From assembly GCA_023390415.1 (NCBI GenBank), contig JAEWCW010000138.1, positions 1 to 29,355 of the forward strand: a stretch of DNA of 29,355 bases. Reading direction: 5' to 3'. The DNA is from Pseudomonadota bacterium (GTDB lineage: Bacteria; Pseudomonadota; Alphaproteobacteria; Sphingomonadales; Sphingomonadaceae). The notes under the pieces are model-generated. The model was not told the DNA's origin, ran no database searches, and worked only from the letters and a program-made list of their open reading frames with translations. The first letter of the stretch is position 1, and every line of letters begins with the position of its first letter. The translations under genes were made by a program, and so were the position numbers. Positions 14,280-22,989 of the stretch are shown here, in pieces.

Positions 14280-15530
14280 TCACTGGCCGCCTGCGGCAGC
14301 GATGGCGCGGTCAATCGCGGCGAGCACGCGGGCGCGATGCTCGCCGCTGAGCTCGGTGTTTGCAGCGATGCGCTCGCGCGCCTGGCGGAGGTGCTGGAGC
14401 CGGTCGGCCGCGCTCGCCTCGCCGCGGGTGCAGAGCAGGATCCGCGTGCGCTGCTCGCCGGTCCGCTCGTCGACATTGGCTGCCGGCTGGCCACTGTCGC
14501 AGCCCTCGGGAACGGTGACCTCGCCGTTCGGGCCGCGGCGGACGCGCATCACGTGGGTGCCGTGGCCGGCCCGCGCGCTGTCGCCCTCGCCCGCCTTGTG
14601 CTCCATGATCACGATCCGGCGCTCCTGCTTAGTGTCGCCGCCTTCGGGATGGGGATGGGCGATGCCCGGCGCGCCGATCGCGAAGCCCGCGCTGGCGACG
14701 ACGACCATGGCCGCCGCGCCGCCGAGGCTGCGGAGCCTGCTGCTCCTGTGATCGTTCAGCATCCTCAATCTCCTTTTCAGTTGATCCACGTGATTCATCG
14801 GGCAGGCGGCGATCAGCCCCGGCCTGCTCGCCGACTTGACCAGGGCCGCCGCGTAGGCACAGCGCGCCTCGACCCCTTCGGCGCGGGTGACTGCGGCGTC
14901 GCAGGCCAGCTCCTGGTCGGCGCGGAAGGCGCGGAAGGCGATCCAGGCGATCGGATTGCACCAATTGGCGGCGAGCACTGCCAGCGCTGCGAGGTTCCAC
15001 CAGATGTCGCCGCGCCTGTGATGGACATATTCATGCGCGGCCGCGAGCCGGCGCTCGGCGGCGCTGTAGCGCGCTTCGAAATCGGACGGGACGACGATGC
15101 GCCGATCGAGCAAGCCGACCGCGATCGGTCCCTCGACCGCCTCGCTCTCGATCAGGGGCAGCCCGCGATAGGCGCCGGCGCTTGCCGAGGACAGGCTGAG
15201 CCGGGTCAGGAAGGCGCGGTAGGACAGGAACTGGGCAACGAGGAACGCCCCCGCCCCCGCCAGCCACAGCGCCAGCAGGAAGCTACTCCAGTCGCGCGCT
15301 ACGGCGACGGCCGGCGCCGCCGTCGCAGCGACGGGCACCACGATCTCAATGGCGGTAAGCTCCGCCGGAAGTGCCGGCAGCGGCGGCAGCAGCAGGCGGG
15401 CGAGCGGCAACAGCCACAGCGCATAGGCCCAGTTCGCCCCGAACAGCCGCGCAACCGCGCCGCGGAGCGCGAGGACGAGCAGCATGACCAGGCTCGCGCC
15501 GATCAGGTTGCCGGCGATGAGCGCGCTCAT
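14280..15530 (-). CDS. BlaR1/MecR1-like M56 family sensor metallopeptidase
   Basis: A 416-aa membrane zinc peptidase of family M56, the signal-transducing partner of BlaI-type repressors. Membrane helices are seen at about 4-24, 34-52, 82-104 and after the peptidase site (about 184-203), with another around 278-296. The zinc motif HEYVH (166-170) is followed by HRRGD and the downstream ligand region DQELACD (E207). The C-terminal part after about 297 is hydrophilic and periplasmic but does not look like the penicillin-binding domain of BlaR1, so the signal is likely something other than a beta-lactam. The start ATG 15530 overlaps the blaI stop by 4 nt (ATGA), which means translational coupling. 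Confidence 0.93.
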   Translation of the reverse strand: MSALIAGNLIGASLVMLLVLALRGAVARLFGANWAYALWLLPLARLLLPPLPALPAELTAIEIVVPVAATAAPAVAVARDWSSFLLALWLAGAGAFLVAQFLSYRAFLTRLSLSSASAGAYRGLPLIESEAVEGPIAVGLLDRRIVVPSDFEARYSAAERRLAAAHEYVHHRRGDIWWNLAALAVLAANWCNPIAWIAFRAFRADQELACDAAVTRAEGVEARCAYAAALVKSASRPGLIAACPMNHVDQLKRRLRMLNDHRSSRLRSLGGAAAMVVVASAGFAIGAPGIAHPHPEGGDTKQERRIVIMEHKAGEGDSARAGHGTHVMRVRRGPNGEVTVPEGCDSGQPAANVDERTGEQRTRILLCTRGEASAADRLQHLRQARERIAANTELSGEHRARVLAAIDRAIAAAGGQ

Positions 15531-15892
15531 TGCTTCAGCGCCTTCAGCAGCGCCTCGATCTCTTCGATGTCCTTGGCGCTCAGGCGGTCGCGCTCGGCGA
15601 GGTGCGCGACCAGCGGCGTCAGCCGCCCGCCGAACAGCCGCTCGAGCAGCCTCCCCGATTCCTGCGCGACATAATCCTCGCGGGCGACCGCCGGGCTGTA
15701 GAGATAGCGCCGCCCCTCCTCGCGATGGGCGAGCACGCCCTTAGCGAGCAGCCGGGCGAGCATGGTCTTGACCGTGTTGACGCTCCAACCGCGCTCGGCC
15801 GGAACCCGCGCCGCGACTTCGGCGGCGGTGAGCGGCGACTCCTCCCAGAGCACCTCCATCACCGCTTGCTCGGCTTCCCCGATCCGCTCCAC
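15527..15892 (-). CDS. BlaI/MecI/CopY family transcriptional repressor
   Basis: A 121-aa winged-helix repressor. The N-terminal DNA-binding part has the family pattern EAEQAVMEVLWEESPLTAAE, then the recognition helix NTVKTMLARLLAKGVL and the wing REEGRRYLYSP; the C-terminal helices (about 75-120) form the dimer arm that M56 proteases cleave in the characterised systems. The start is GTG 15892, preceded by AGGGAG. A palindromic operator lies 17 nt upstream, so the operon probably represses itself. It is the first gene of the operon with the M56 sensor. Confidence 0.95.
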   Translation of the reverse strand: MERIGEAEQAVMEVLWEESPLTAAEVAARVPAERGWSVNTVKTMLARLLAKGVLAHREEGRRYLYSPAVAREDYVAQESGRLLERLFGGRLTPLVAHLAERDRLSAKDIEEIEALLKALKQ

Positions 15893-15908
15893 GTGGCTCT
15901 CCCTCGGC

Positions 15909-15924
15909 GACTACACCTGTAATC
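15909..15924. promoter_or_regulatory. BlaI-type operator
   Basis: GACTACA-CC-TGTAATC is a 16-bp inverted repeat with one mismatch whose core TACA/TGTA is the established half-site of BlaI/MecI operators. It lies 17 bp upstream of the blaI start codon, where bound repressor would block transcription of the operon. No second copy is seen elsewhere in the window by eye. Confidence 0.7.
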
Positions 15925-15976
15925 GCCGCAGTGAACCCCGGATGAACGGTGGAGAGACTCGCATCTGTCGGAAAAG

Positions 15977-16003
15977 TTGACAGGCGCAAGACGCGGTTAA
16001 AAT
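15977..16003 (+). promoter_or_regulatory. Candidate plus-strand promoter with perfect -35
   Basis: TTGACA (15977-15982) and TAAAAT (15998-16003) are separated by 15 nt, shorter than ideal. There is no plus-strand gene downstream before the terminator at 16150-16198, so it would drive a short RNA. Confidence 0.4.
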
Positions 16004-16009
16004 CGATTC

Positions 16010-16199
16010 ACCATCGAAAGCCGCGGAAATCCGCGCGTGGCACGCTCTGGCACGCGGCTTGTATCATCATTCCCGTCCACATGGTTCCAAGCCATAGGGG
16101 CGGGCCCTGCGCTAGGTCTGGTCGCGCTGCCCGCCCCGAACCGAAAACGAAAAAGCCGGGTCTCCCCTACGGTCCACGAGGGGGAGGCCCGGCTTTTTC
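16010..16199 (+). ncRNA. Possible intergenic small RNA
   Basis: The space between a near-consensus promoter (15977-16003) and a strong terminator (16150-16198) would give an RNA of about 190 nt. It would contain a hairpin closed by AAGCCGCG (16018-16025) and CGCGGCTT (16053-16060). There is no convincing small reading frame with a ribosome site. The terminator is also explained by the grxD gene on the other strand, so the RNA is a hypothesis. Confidence 0.25.
16150..16198. terminator. Bidirectional rho-independent terminator
   Basis: An 18-bp stem (16150-16167 with 16181-16198, one G-U) has a 13-nt loop; it starts with AAAAAGCCGGG and ends CCCGGCTTTTT, so it carries a T run in both directions. 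On the minus strand it follows the grxD stop by 18 nt. Confidence 0.9.
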
Positions 16200-16216
16200 A
16201 GTATTTCCGAGGGGGC

Positions 16217-16543
16217 TCAGGCGCGCGCGACCTGCTTCTCATCGATCAGCTGCTGGAGCTCGCCCGCCTCGAACATCTCCATCATGATATCCGATCCGCC
16301 AACGAACTCGCCCTTCACGTAGAGCTGGGGAATGGTCGGCCAGTCCGAATATTCCTTGATCCCGTTCCTGATCTCGCCGTCCTGGAGGACGTCGACCGTC
16401 TCGAACTTGACGCCGAGATGGTCGAGAATCGCGACGGCGCGGCTGGAAAAGCCGCATTGCGGGAACAGGGCCGACCCCTTCATGAACAGGACGACGTCGT
16501 TGTTCCGGACGATCTCGTCGATGCGCAGGGCGACATCGGACAT
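16217..16543 (-). CDS. grxD: Monothiol glutaredoxin Grx4 type (CGFS)
   Basis: A 108-aa monothiol glutaredoxin that binds a glutathione-ligated [2Fe-2S] cluster and delivers it, or works with BolA in iron-sulfur trafficking. The active site CGFS is at residues 30-33 (PQCGFSSRAV); the glutathione-binding features KG (22-23), the WPTIPQLYVKGEFVGGSDI block and a C-terminal helix are present. The start is ATG 16543, with AGGAG 7 nt upstream; an upstream in-frame start is not needed. It is the last gene of an operon with bolA and the zeta-inhibitor gene, and a strong terminator follows. Confidence 0.97.
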   Translation of the reverse strand: MSDVALRIDEIVRNNDVVLFMKGSALFPQCGFSSRAVAILDHLGVKFETVDVLQDGEIRNGIKEYSDWPTIPQLYVKGEFVGGSDIMMEMFEAGELQQLIDEKQVARA

Positions 16544-16554
16544 TTCTATTCTCC

Positions 16555-16788
16555 TCAATCGGGCGGAGCGGTGGTCAGCTGGAGGGCGTGAAGAACGCCG
16601 CCCATCCGCCCGCCGAGCGCCTCATAGACTCGCTGGTGCTGCCGAACGCGCGGCACGCCCCTGAAACTCTCCGCAACCACCCGCGCGGCATAATGGTCGC
16701 CGTCGCCGGCGAGGTCGGTGATCTCCACCCGGGCATCGGGGATGCCCGCCTCGATCAGCCGGACGATCTCGTCGGCCGCCATCGGCAT
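16555..16788 (-). CDS. BolA family protein (IbaG/BolA-like)
   Basis: A 77-aa BolA-fold protein. The family pattern is visible: N-terminal helix EIVRLIEAGIPDARVEI, the loop GDGDHYAARVVAESFRG with the conserved His, then the RVRQHQRVYEALGG helix and a C-terminal HALQL stretch with a His that can coordinate a cluster shared with a monothiol glutaredoxin. The grxD gene is directly downstream, 11 nt away, as in many genomes where the pair forms a [2Fe-2S] complex. The start is ATG 16788, 4 nt after the stop of the upstream gene; ATG 16782 is the alternative. Confidence 0.95.
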   Translation of the reverse strand: MPMAADEIVRLIEAGIPDARVEITDLAGDGDHYAARVVAESFRGVPRVRQHQRVYEALGGRMGGVLHALQLTTAPPD

Positions 16789-16792
16789 GGCT

Positions 16793-17110
16793 CTATTCCA
16801 TCAACTGGCGCCGCGCCTCGACCGTCTTGTGGTCGAGCGCGGTGCGGATCCTGGCCTCGTCGCAATCGACCCCGGCCGAGGTGAGGTCGCCGAGGATCTT
16901 GCGGATGACGTCCTCGTCTCCCGCTTCCTCGAAATCGGCGCGGATCACGTCCTTGGCATAAGCGTCGGCTTCGGCGTCGGTGAGGCCCATCTGGTGCGCG
17001 GCCCAAAGGCCGAGCAGCTTGTTGCGCCGCGCGACGATGCGGAACTGCATCTCCTGGTCGCGCGAATATTTGGCCTCGAAGGCTTTCTCACGATCGTCGA
17101 AGGTGGTCAT
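16793..17110 (-). CDS. F1-ATPase inhibitor zeta subunit (DUF1476 family)
   Basis: A 105-aa helical protein of the DUF1476 family, identified in Paracoccus and other alphaproteobacteria as the zeta subunit that inhibits F1-ATPase hydrolysis. Hallmarks are the start MTTFDDREKAFEAKYSRD, then FRIVARRNKLLGLWAA and the acidic ADFEEAGDEDVIRKI part. The N-terminal segment is the inhibitory part in the characterised protein. The start is ATG 17110, supported by AGGAG just upstream; the frame is open 60 nt further, but that part lacks a good site. It is the first gene of the operon with bolA and grxD. Confidence 0.93.
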   Translation of the reverse strand: MTTFDDREKAFEAKYSRDQEMQFRIVARRNKLLGLWAAHQMGLTDAEADAYAKDVIRADFEEAGDEDVIRKILGDLTSAGVDCDEARIRTALDHKTVEARRQLME

Positions 17111-17174
17111 GACGCTCCTTGCATCTGCTGTTCCCTCACAGATAGGCCCCGCTGCTCGCAGGCGCAACAACCGC

Positions 17175-18173
17175 TCAGCCTAGCGTCACCACCAGCTTGC
17201 CCACCGCCTTGCGTGCCGCCATCTGCGCGATGGCCTCACCGGCGCGGTCGAGCGGGAAGGTGGCGCTGACCTTGGGGGCGATCTTCCCCTCGTCCCACAG
17301 GCGGAACAGGGTCTCGACATGGGCCGCATTGGCCTTCGGGTCCCGCGCGGCGAAGGCGCCCCAGAAGACTCCGCAGACGTCGCAGCTCTTGAGCAAGGTG
17401 AGGTTGAGCGGAAGCTTCGGGATGCCGGCCGGAAAGCCGACGACGAGGTAGCGCCCCTCCCAGTCGATCGCGCGCAGCGCCGGCTCCGCATAATCGCCGC
17501 CGACAGGATCAAGGATCACGTCCGCGCCGCCGGGCCCGACCGCTTCCTTGAACAGGCCGGCCAATGCCTTCGACCCGTCTTTGTCGAACGGTCCGGCCGG
17601 ATAGACGATCGCCGAATCCGCGCCCGCCGCGCGCGCGGCTTCCGCTTTCTCCTCGGACGAGACCGCAGCGACGACCCGCGCCCCGAACGCCTTGCCGAGC
17701 TCGACCGTGGCAAGGCCGACCCCGCCGGCCGCGCCGAGCACGAGCAGGGTCTCGCCCGACTTCAGCCGGCCGCGATCGACGAGCGCGTGGATGGCGGTCG
17801 CATAAGTGAGGAGCAAAGCCGAGCCCTCCTCGAAGCTGCGCCCCTCCGGAAGCCGCGACGCCATCGCCGCCGGCACCGCGACCTTCCCGGCGAGGCCGCC
17901 ATGGCCGGTCACCGCGATCATCCGGTCGCCCGGCGCCCAGCCGGTCACGCCTTCGCCCACCGCCTCGACGATTCCGGCGATCTCCCCGCCGGGGGCGAAC
18001 GGCCGCTCGGGCCGGAACTGATATTTGTCCTCGATAATGAGGACGTCCGGATAGTTGATCGCGCAGGCTTTGACGGCGACCAGAAGCTGGCCAGGGCCGG
18101 CAACGGGATCGGCGACGTCGGCCAGCTCCAGAGTCTCCGGCCCGCCCGGCGCGCGGCTGAGCAGAGCCTTCAC
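17175..18173 (-). CDS. Zinc-free NAD(P)H:quinone oxidoreductase, MDR superfamily
   Basis: A 332-aa medium-chain dehydrogenase/reductase of the quinone oxidoreductase branch, with no zinc-binding cysteines. Seen: the N-terminal GroES-like part with INYPDVLIIEDKYQ and PFAPGGEIAGIVEAVGEGV, the nucleotide-binding motif VLGAAGGVGLATVELGKAFG at about residues 144-163, and a later DPVGGDYAEPALRAI. The substrate may be quinones or an enoyl compound; the family does not decide it. The start is GTG 18173, overlapping the stop of the CitE-like gene (GTGA), so it is the last gene of the leucine-type operon. Confidence 0.9.
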   Translation of the reverse strand: MKALLSRAPGGPETLELADVADPVAGPGQLLVAVKACAINYPDVLIIEDKYQFRPERPFAPGGEIAGIVEAVGEGVTGWAPGDRMIAVTGHGGLAGKVAVPAAMASRLPEGRSFEEGSALLLTYATAIHALVDRGRLKSGETLLVLGAAGGVGLATVELGKAFGARVVAAVSSEEKAEAARAAGADSAIVYPAGPFDKDGSKALAGLFKEAVGPGGADVILDPVGGDYAEPALRAIDWEGRYLVVGFPAGIPKLPLNLTLLKSCDVCGVFWGAFAARDPKANAAHVETLFRLWDEGKIAPKVSATFPLDRAGEAIAQMAARKAVGKLVVTLG

Positions 18174-19009
18174 GCAGATTGCCCCAGGATGCGCTGCGCC
18201 TGCACCAGATGCGGCCGATCGATCATCTTGCCCTCCAGGGAAAGCGCGCCCGCGCCGGGATTGGCTTCGAACGCCGCCACGACGGCCCGCGCATGCGCAA
18301 TCTCGGCCTCGGTCGACGTGAAGGCGGCGTTGATCACCGGGATCTGCGAAGGATGGATCGCCATCATTCCCGTAAAACCGTCGCGGCGGGCCCGGGCCGC
18401 ATAAGCGGCAAGCCCGTCCAGGTCCTTGAACGCCGGATAGACGGTCTCGATCGGCGCCACGCCGGCCGCGGCAGCGCCGAACAGGCAGAGCGCGCGCGCG
18501 ATCTCATAGGGGGCCGTGAAGCTGCCGTCCGCCTCGCGCGACGTCGCCGCGCCGATCGCCGCCGGCAGATCCTCGGCGCCCCAGGTCAGGCCGGCGAGGC
18601 GCTTCGCACCGCCATAGGTGCCGAGCTGGAACATCGCCGCCGGCGTCTCCGTCGCGATGGCGAGGATCTGGGCGGTGGCGTTGCCGCGTTCCGTGAGCCG
18701 GCGCGCAAGCTCGTTCACCGACGCGCCGCCCTCGGCCTTGGGAAGCACGATGCCGTCCGGACGGGCCGGGAGGATCGCGGGGAGGTCCTTCTCCGCCTCG
18801 TCGCCGTCGATCGGATTGATCCGGACCCACAAACGCGCCTCGGCATTGGCGGCGACGAACTCGGCGACATGCCGCCGCGCCTCGGGCTTCTGCTCGGGCG
18901 CGACGCTATCCTCGAGGTCGAGGATCAGGGCGTCGGCACCGCTCGCCAGCGCCTTCGCCATCCGGTCCGGCCGGTCGCCGGGCACGAACAGGAGCGAGCG
19001 CAGCCTCAT
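18170..19009 (-). CDS. CitE-like CoA-ester lyase (HpcH/HpaI family), candidate (R)-HMG-CoA or citramalyl-CoA lyase
   Basis: A 279-aa TIM-barrel CoA-ester lyase of the CitE-like group, cleaving a beta-hydroxyacyl-CoA to acetyl-CoA plus a keto compound. Seen: the start RSLLFVPGDRPDRMAKALAS, the DALILDLEDSVAPEQK metal region, the RINPIDGD part, the conserved ATETPAAMFQLG and GMMAIHPSQIPVINAAF blocks near the end. It sits after a MaoC hydratase in an isovalerate/leucine operon, as Rv2498c does in M. tuberculosis, where the enzyme cleaves (R)-3-hydroxy-3-methylglutaryl-CoA and also serves itaconate breakdown. That function is therefore proposed here, not shown. The start ATG 19009 overlaps the MaoC stop by 4 nt (ATGA). 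Confidence 0.92.
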   Translation of the reverse strand: MRLRSLLFVPGDRPDRMAKALASGADALILDLEDSVAPEQKPEARRHVAEFVAANAEARLWVRINPIDGDEAEKDLPAILPARPDGIVLPKAEGGASVNELARRLTERGNATAQILAIATETPAAMFQLGTYGGAKRLAGLTWGAEDLPAAIGAATSREADGSFTAPYEIARALCLFGAAAAGVAPIETVYPAFKDLDGLAAYAARARRDGFTGMMAIHPSQIPVINAAFTSTEAEIAHARAVVAAFEANPGAGALSLEGKMIDRPHLVQAQRILGQSA

Positions 19010-19454
19010 CCGCGCCTCTTCATCAGAGCGGTGCGCTCGCAGACGCAGACCAATTCGTCCCTCTGGTTGAACATGCGATGCTCGAAGGTGACGATCCCGG
19101 CATCCGGGCGCGAGTTGGAATCCTTCAGGCCGATCACCTCGGTCTCGGCGCGCAAAGTGTCGCCGATGAAGACCGGCTTGGGCATCCGCACCTTGTCGTA
19201 GCCGAGATTGGCGACGAGCGTGCCGAGGGTCGTGTCCCCCACGGACAGGCCGACCATCAAGGCGAAGGTGAAGGTGCCGTTGACGACGATCCGGCCGAAC
19301 TCGGTCGCCTCGGCATAGGTCTCGTCGAGGTGGAGCGGCTGCGGATTGTGGGTCAGCGTGGTGATCAGCAGATTGTCGGTCTCGGTCACCGTCCGGTGCG
19401 GCTGGTGGCTGATCCGGTCGCCGAGAGTCCACTGGTCGTAATAGCGGCCCGGCA

Positions 19455-19455
<1 letters not shown>
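19006..19455 (-). CDS. MaoC family hydratase
   Basis: A 149-aa single hot-dog-fold hydratase adding water to an enoyl-CoA. The MaoC/hydratase-2 motif is THNPQPLHLDETYAEATEFG (about residues 34-53) with the catalytic Asn/His region and the GRIVVNGTFTFALMVGLS helix after it. In the operon it takes the position that a crotonase-type methylglutaconyl-CoA hydratase (LiuC) holds in other bacteria. (R)-specific hydration would suit the CitE-like lyase that follows. The start ATG 19455 shares its first base with the stop of the carboxylase gene (TGATG). Confidence 0.92.
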
Positions 19456-21344
<1,889 letters not shown>

Positions 21345-21381
21345 GCCGGCACCCTTTGTTGGAAGGAAGAACCTCTCATTC

Positions 21382-22989
21382 TCACATCCTGAACACGCCG
21401 AACTGCGGCCGCTCGGGGATCGGGGCGTTCAGGCAGGCGCTGAAGGCGAGGCCGAGGACGTCGCGGGTCTGGGCCGGGTCGATGATGCCGTCGTCCCAGA
21501 GGCGCGCGGTGGCGTAATAGGGATTGCCTTCGTCCTCGTAGCGCTGGCGGATCGGGGCCTTGAACGCCTCCGCCTCGTCGGGCGTCCAGGTCTCCGCGTC
21601 CTTGTGCACGGTCGCGAGCACGCTCGCCGCCTGCTCGCCGCCCATCACGCTGATCCGGCTGTTCGGCCAGGTGAACAGGAAGCGCGGGCCGTAGGCGCGG
21701 CCGGCCATGCCGTAATTGCCGGCGCCGAAGCTTCCACCGATCAGGACGGTGATCTTGGGCACCTGCGCCGTCGCCACCGCGGTGACGAGCTTGGCGCCAT
21801 TCTTTGCGATGCCTTCCGCCTCATATTTGCCACCGACCATGAAGCCGGAGATGTTCTGGAGGAACAGCAAGGGCGTCCGCCGCTGGCAGGCGAGCTCGAT
21901 GAAATGCGCGCCCTTCAAGGCGCTCTCCGAGAACAGGATGCCGTTGTTCGCGAGGATCGCGACCGGCATCCCCCAGATGCGCGCGAAGCCGCAGACCAGG
22001 GTCGACCCGTAGAGCGGCTTGAACTCGTGGAAGTCCGAGCCGTCGACGATCCGCCCGATCACCTCGTGGACGTCGTAGGGGGTGCGGACGTCGTCCGGGA
22101 CGATTCCGTAAAGCTCCTCCGGATCGAGCTTGGGCGGCACCGGATCGGCGAGATCGAGATCGACGTTCTTCACCGTGTTCAGCCGCGCGACGATATCGCG
22201 GACGATTGCCAGCGCATGCTCGTCATTGTCGGCGAGATGGTCGACCACGCCGGACCTCCGCGCGTGCAGATCGCCGCCGCCGAGATCCTCCGCGCTGATC
22301 ACCTCGCCCGTCGCCGCCTTCACCAGAGGCGGGCCGCCGAGGAAGATCGTGCCCTGGTTGCGCACGATCACGCTCTCGTCGCTCATCGCCGGCACATAGG
22401 CGCCGCCGGCGGTGCAGCTTCCCATCACGCAGGCGATCTGCGCGATCCCTTCCGCCGACATCTGCGCCTGGTTGTAGAAGATCCGCCCGAAATGCTCGCG
22501 GTCCGGGAAGACCTCGGCCTGGTGCGGGAGATTGGCGCCGCCGCTGTCGACCAGATAGACGCACGGCAGCCTATTCTCCCGCGCGATCTCCTGGGCGCGG
22601 AGATGCTTCTTCACCGTCATCGGGAAATAGGCGCCGCCCTTCACCGTCGGATCGTTGGCGACGATCATGGTCTCGCGGCCCGAGACCCGACCGATGCCGG
22701 CGATCATGCCCGCACCCGGCGCCGCGTCATGGCCGTGCTCGCGATACATGCCGTTGGCGGCGAGCTGGCCCACTTCGAGGAAGGGCGCGCCCGGATCGAG
22801 CAGCCGCCCCACCCGGTCGCGCGGCAGGAGCTTGCCGCGCGCCACGTGGCGCTCGCGATGCTTGTCCGGCCCGCCGCGCGCCGCCTCCCCGACCTTCGCC
22901 CTCAGCGTCTCGACCAAGGCCCGATTGTGCGCCGAGTAGCGCCGGAACGCCTCGGAGCCCTCGTCCACCTTGGTCGTGATCGCGCTCAT
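21382..22989 (-). CDS. Acyl-CoA carboxyltransferase beta subunit, probably methylcrotonyl-CoA carboxylase
   Basis: A 535-aa carboxyltransferase with two crotonase-fold halves, the partner of the biotin subunit. Seen: RGKLLPRDRVGRLLDPG, the first-half oxyanion region VMGSCTAGGAYVPAMSDES, and the second-half GGSFGAGNYGMAGRAYGPRF with the typical glycine pairs; the FLQNISGFMVGGKYEAEGIA segment is typical of methylcrotonyl/propionyl types. ATG 22989 is the true start: it overlaps the AbgT stop by 4 nt (ATGA). The frame stays open for another 927 nt through the AbgT gene, which is a codon-bias shadow. Confidence 0.95.
   Translation of the reverse strand: MSAITTKVDEGSEAFRRYSAHNRALVETLRAKVGEAARGGPDKHRERHVARGKLLPRDRVGRLLDPGAPFLEVGQLAANGMYREHGHDAAPGAGMIAGIGRVSGRETMIVANDPTVKGGAYFPMTVKKHLRAQEIARENRLPCVYLVDSGGANLPHQAEVFPDREHFGRIFYNQAQMSAEGIAQIACVMGSCTAGGAYVPAMSDESVIVRNQGTIFLGGPPLVKAATGEVISAEDLGGGDLHARRSGVVDHLADNDEHALAIVRDIVARLNTVKNVDLDLADPVPPKLDPEELYGIVPDDVRTPYDVHEVIGRIVDGSDFHEFKPLYGSTLVCGFARIWGMPVAILANNGILFSESALKGAHFIELACQRRTPLLFLQNISGFMVGGKYEAEGIAKNGAKLVTAVATAQVPKITVLIGGSFGAGNYGMAGRAYGPRFLFTWPNSRISVMGGEQAASVLATVHKDAETWTPDEAEAFKAPIRQRYEDEGNPYYATARLWDDGIIDPAQTRDVLGLAFSACLNAPIPERPQFGVFRM

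Noticed and set aside
16037..16591. 184-codon plus frame through the terminator and grxD
   Set aside because: It runs across a strong terminator and antisense to grxD.
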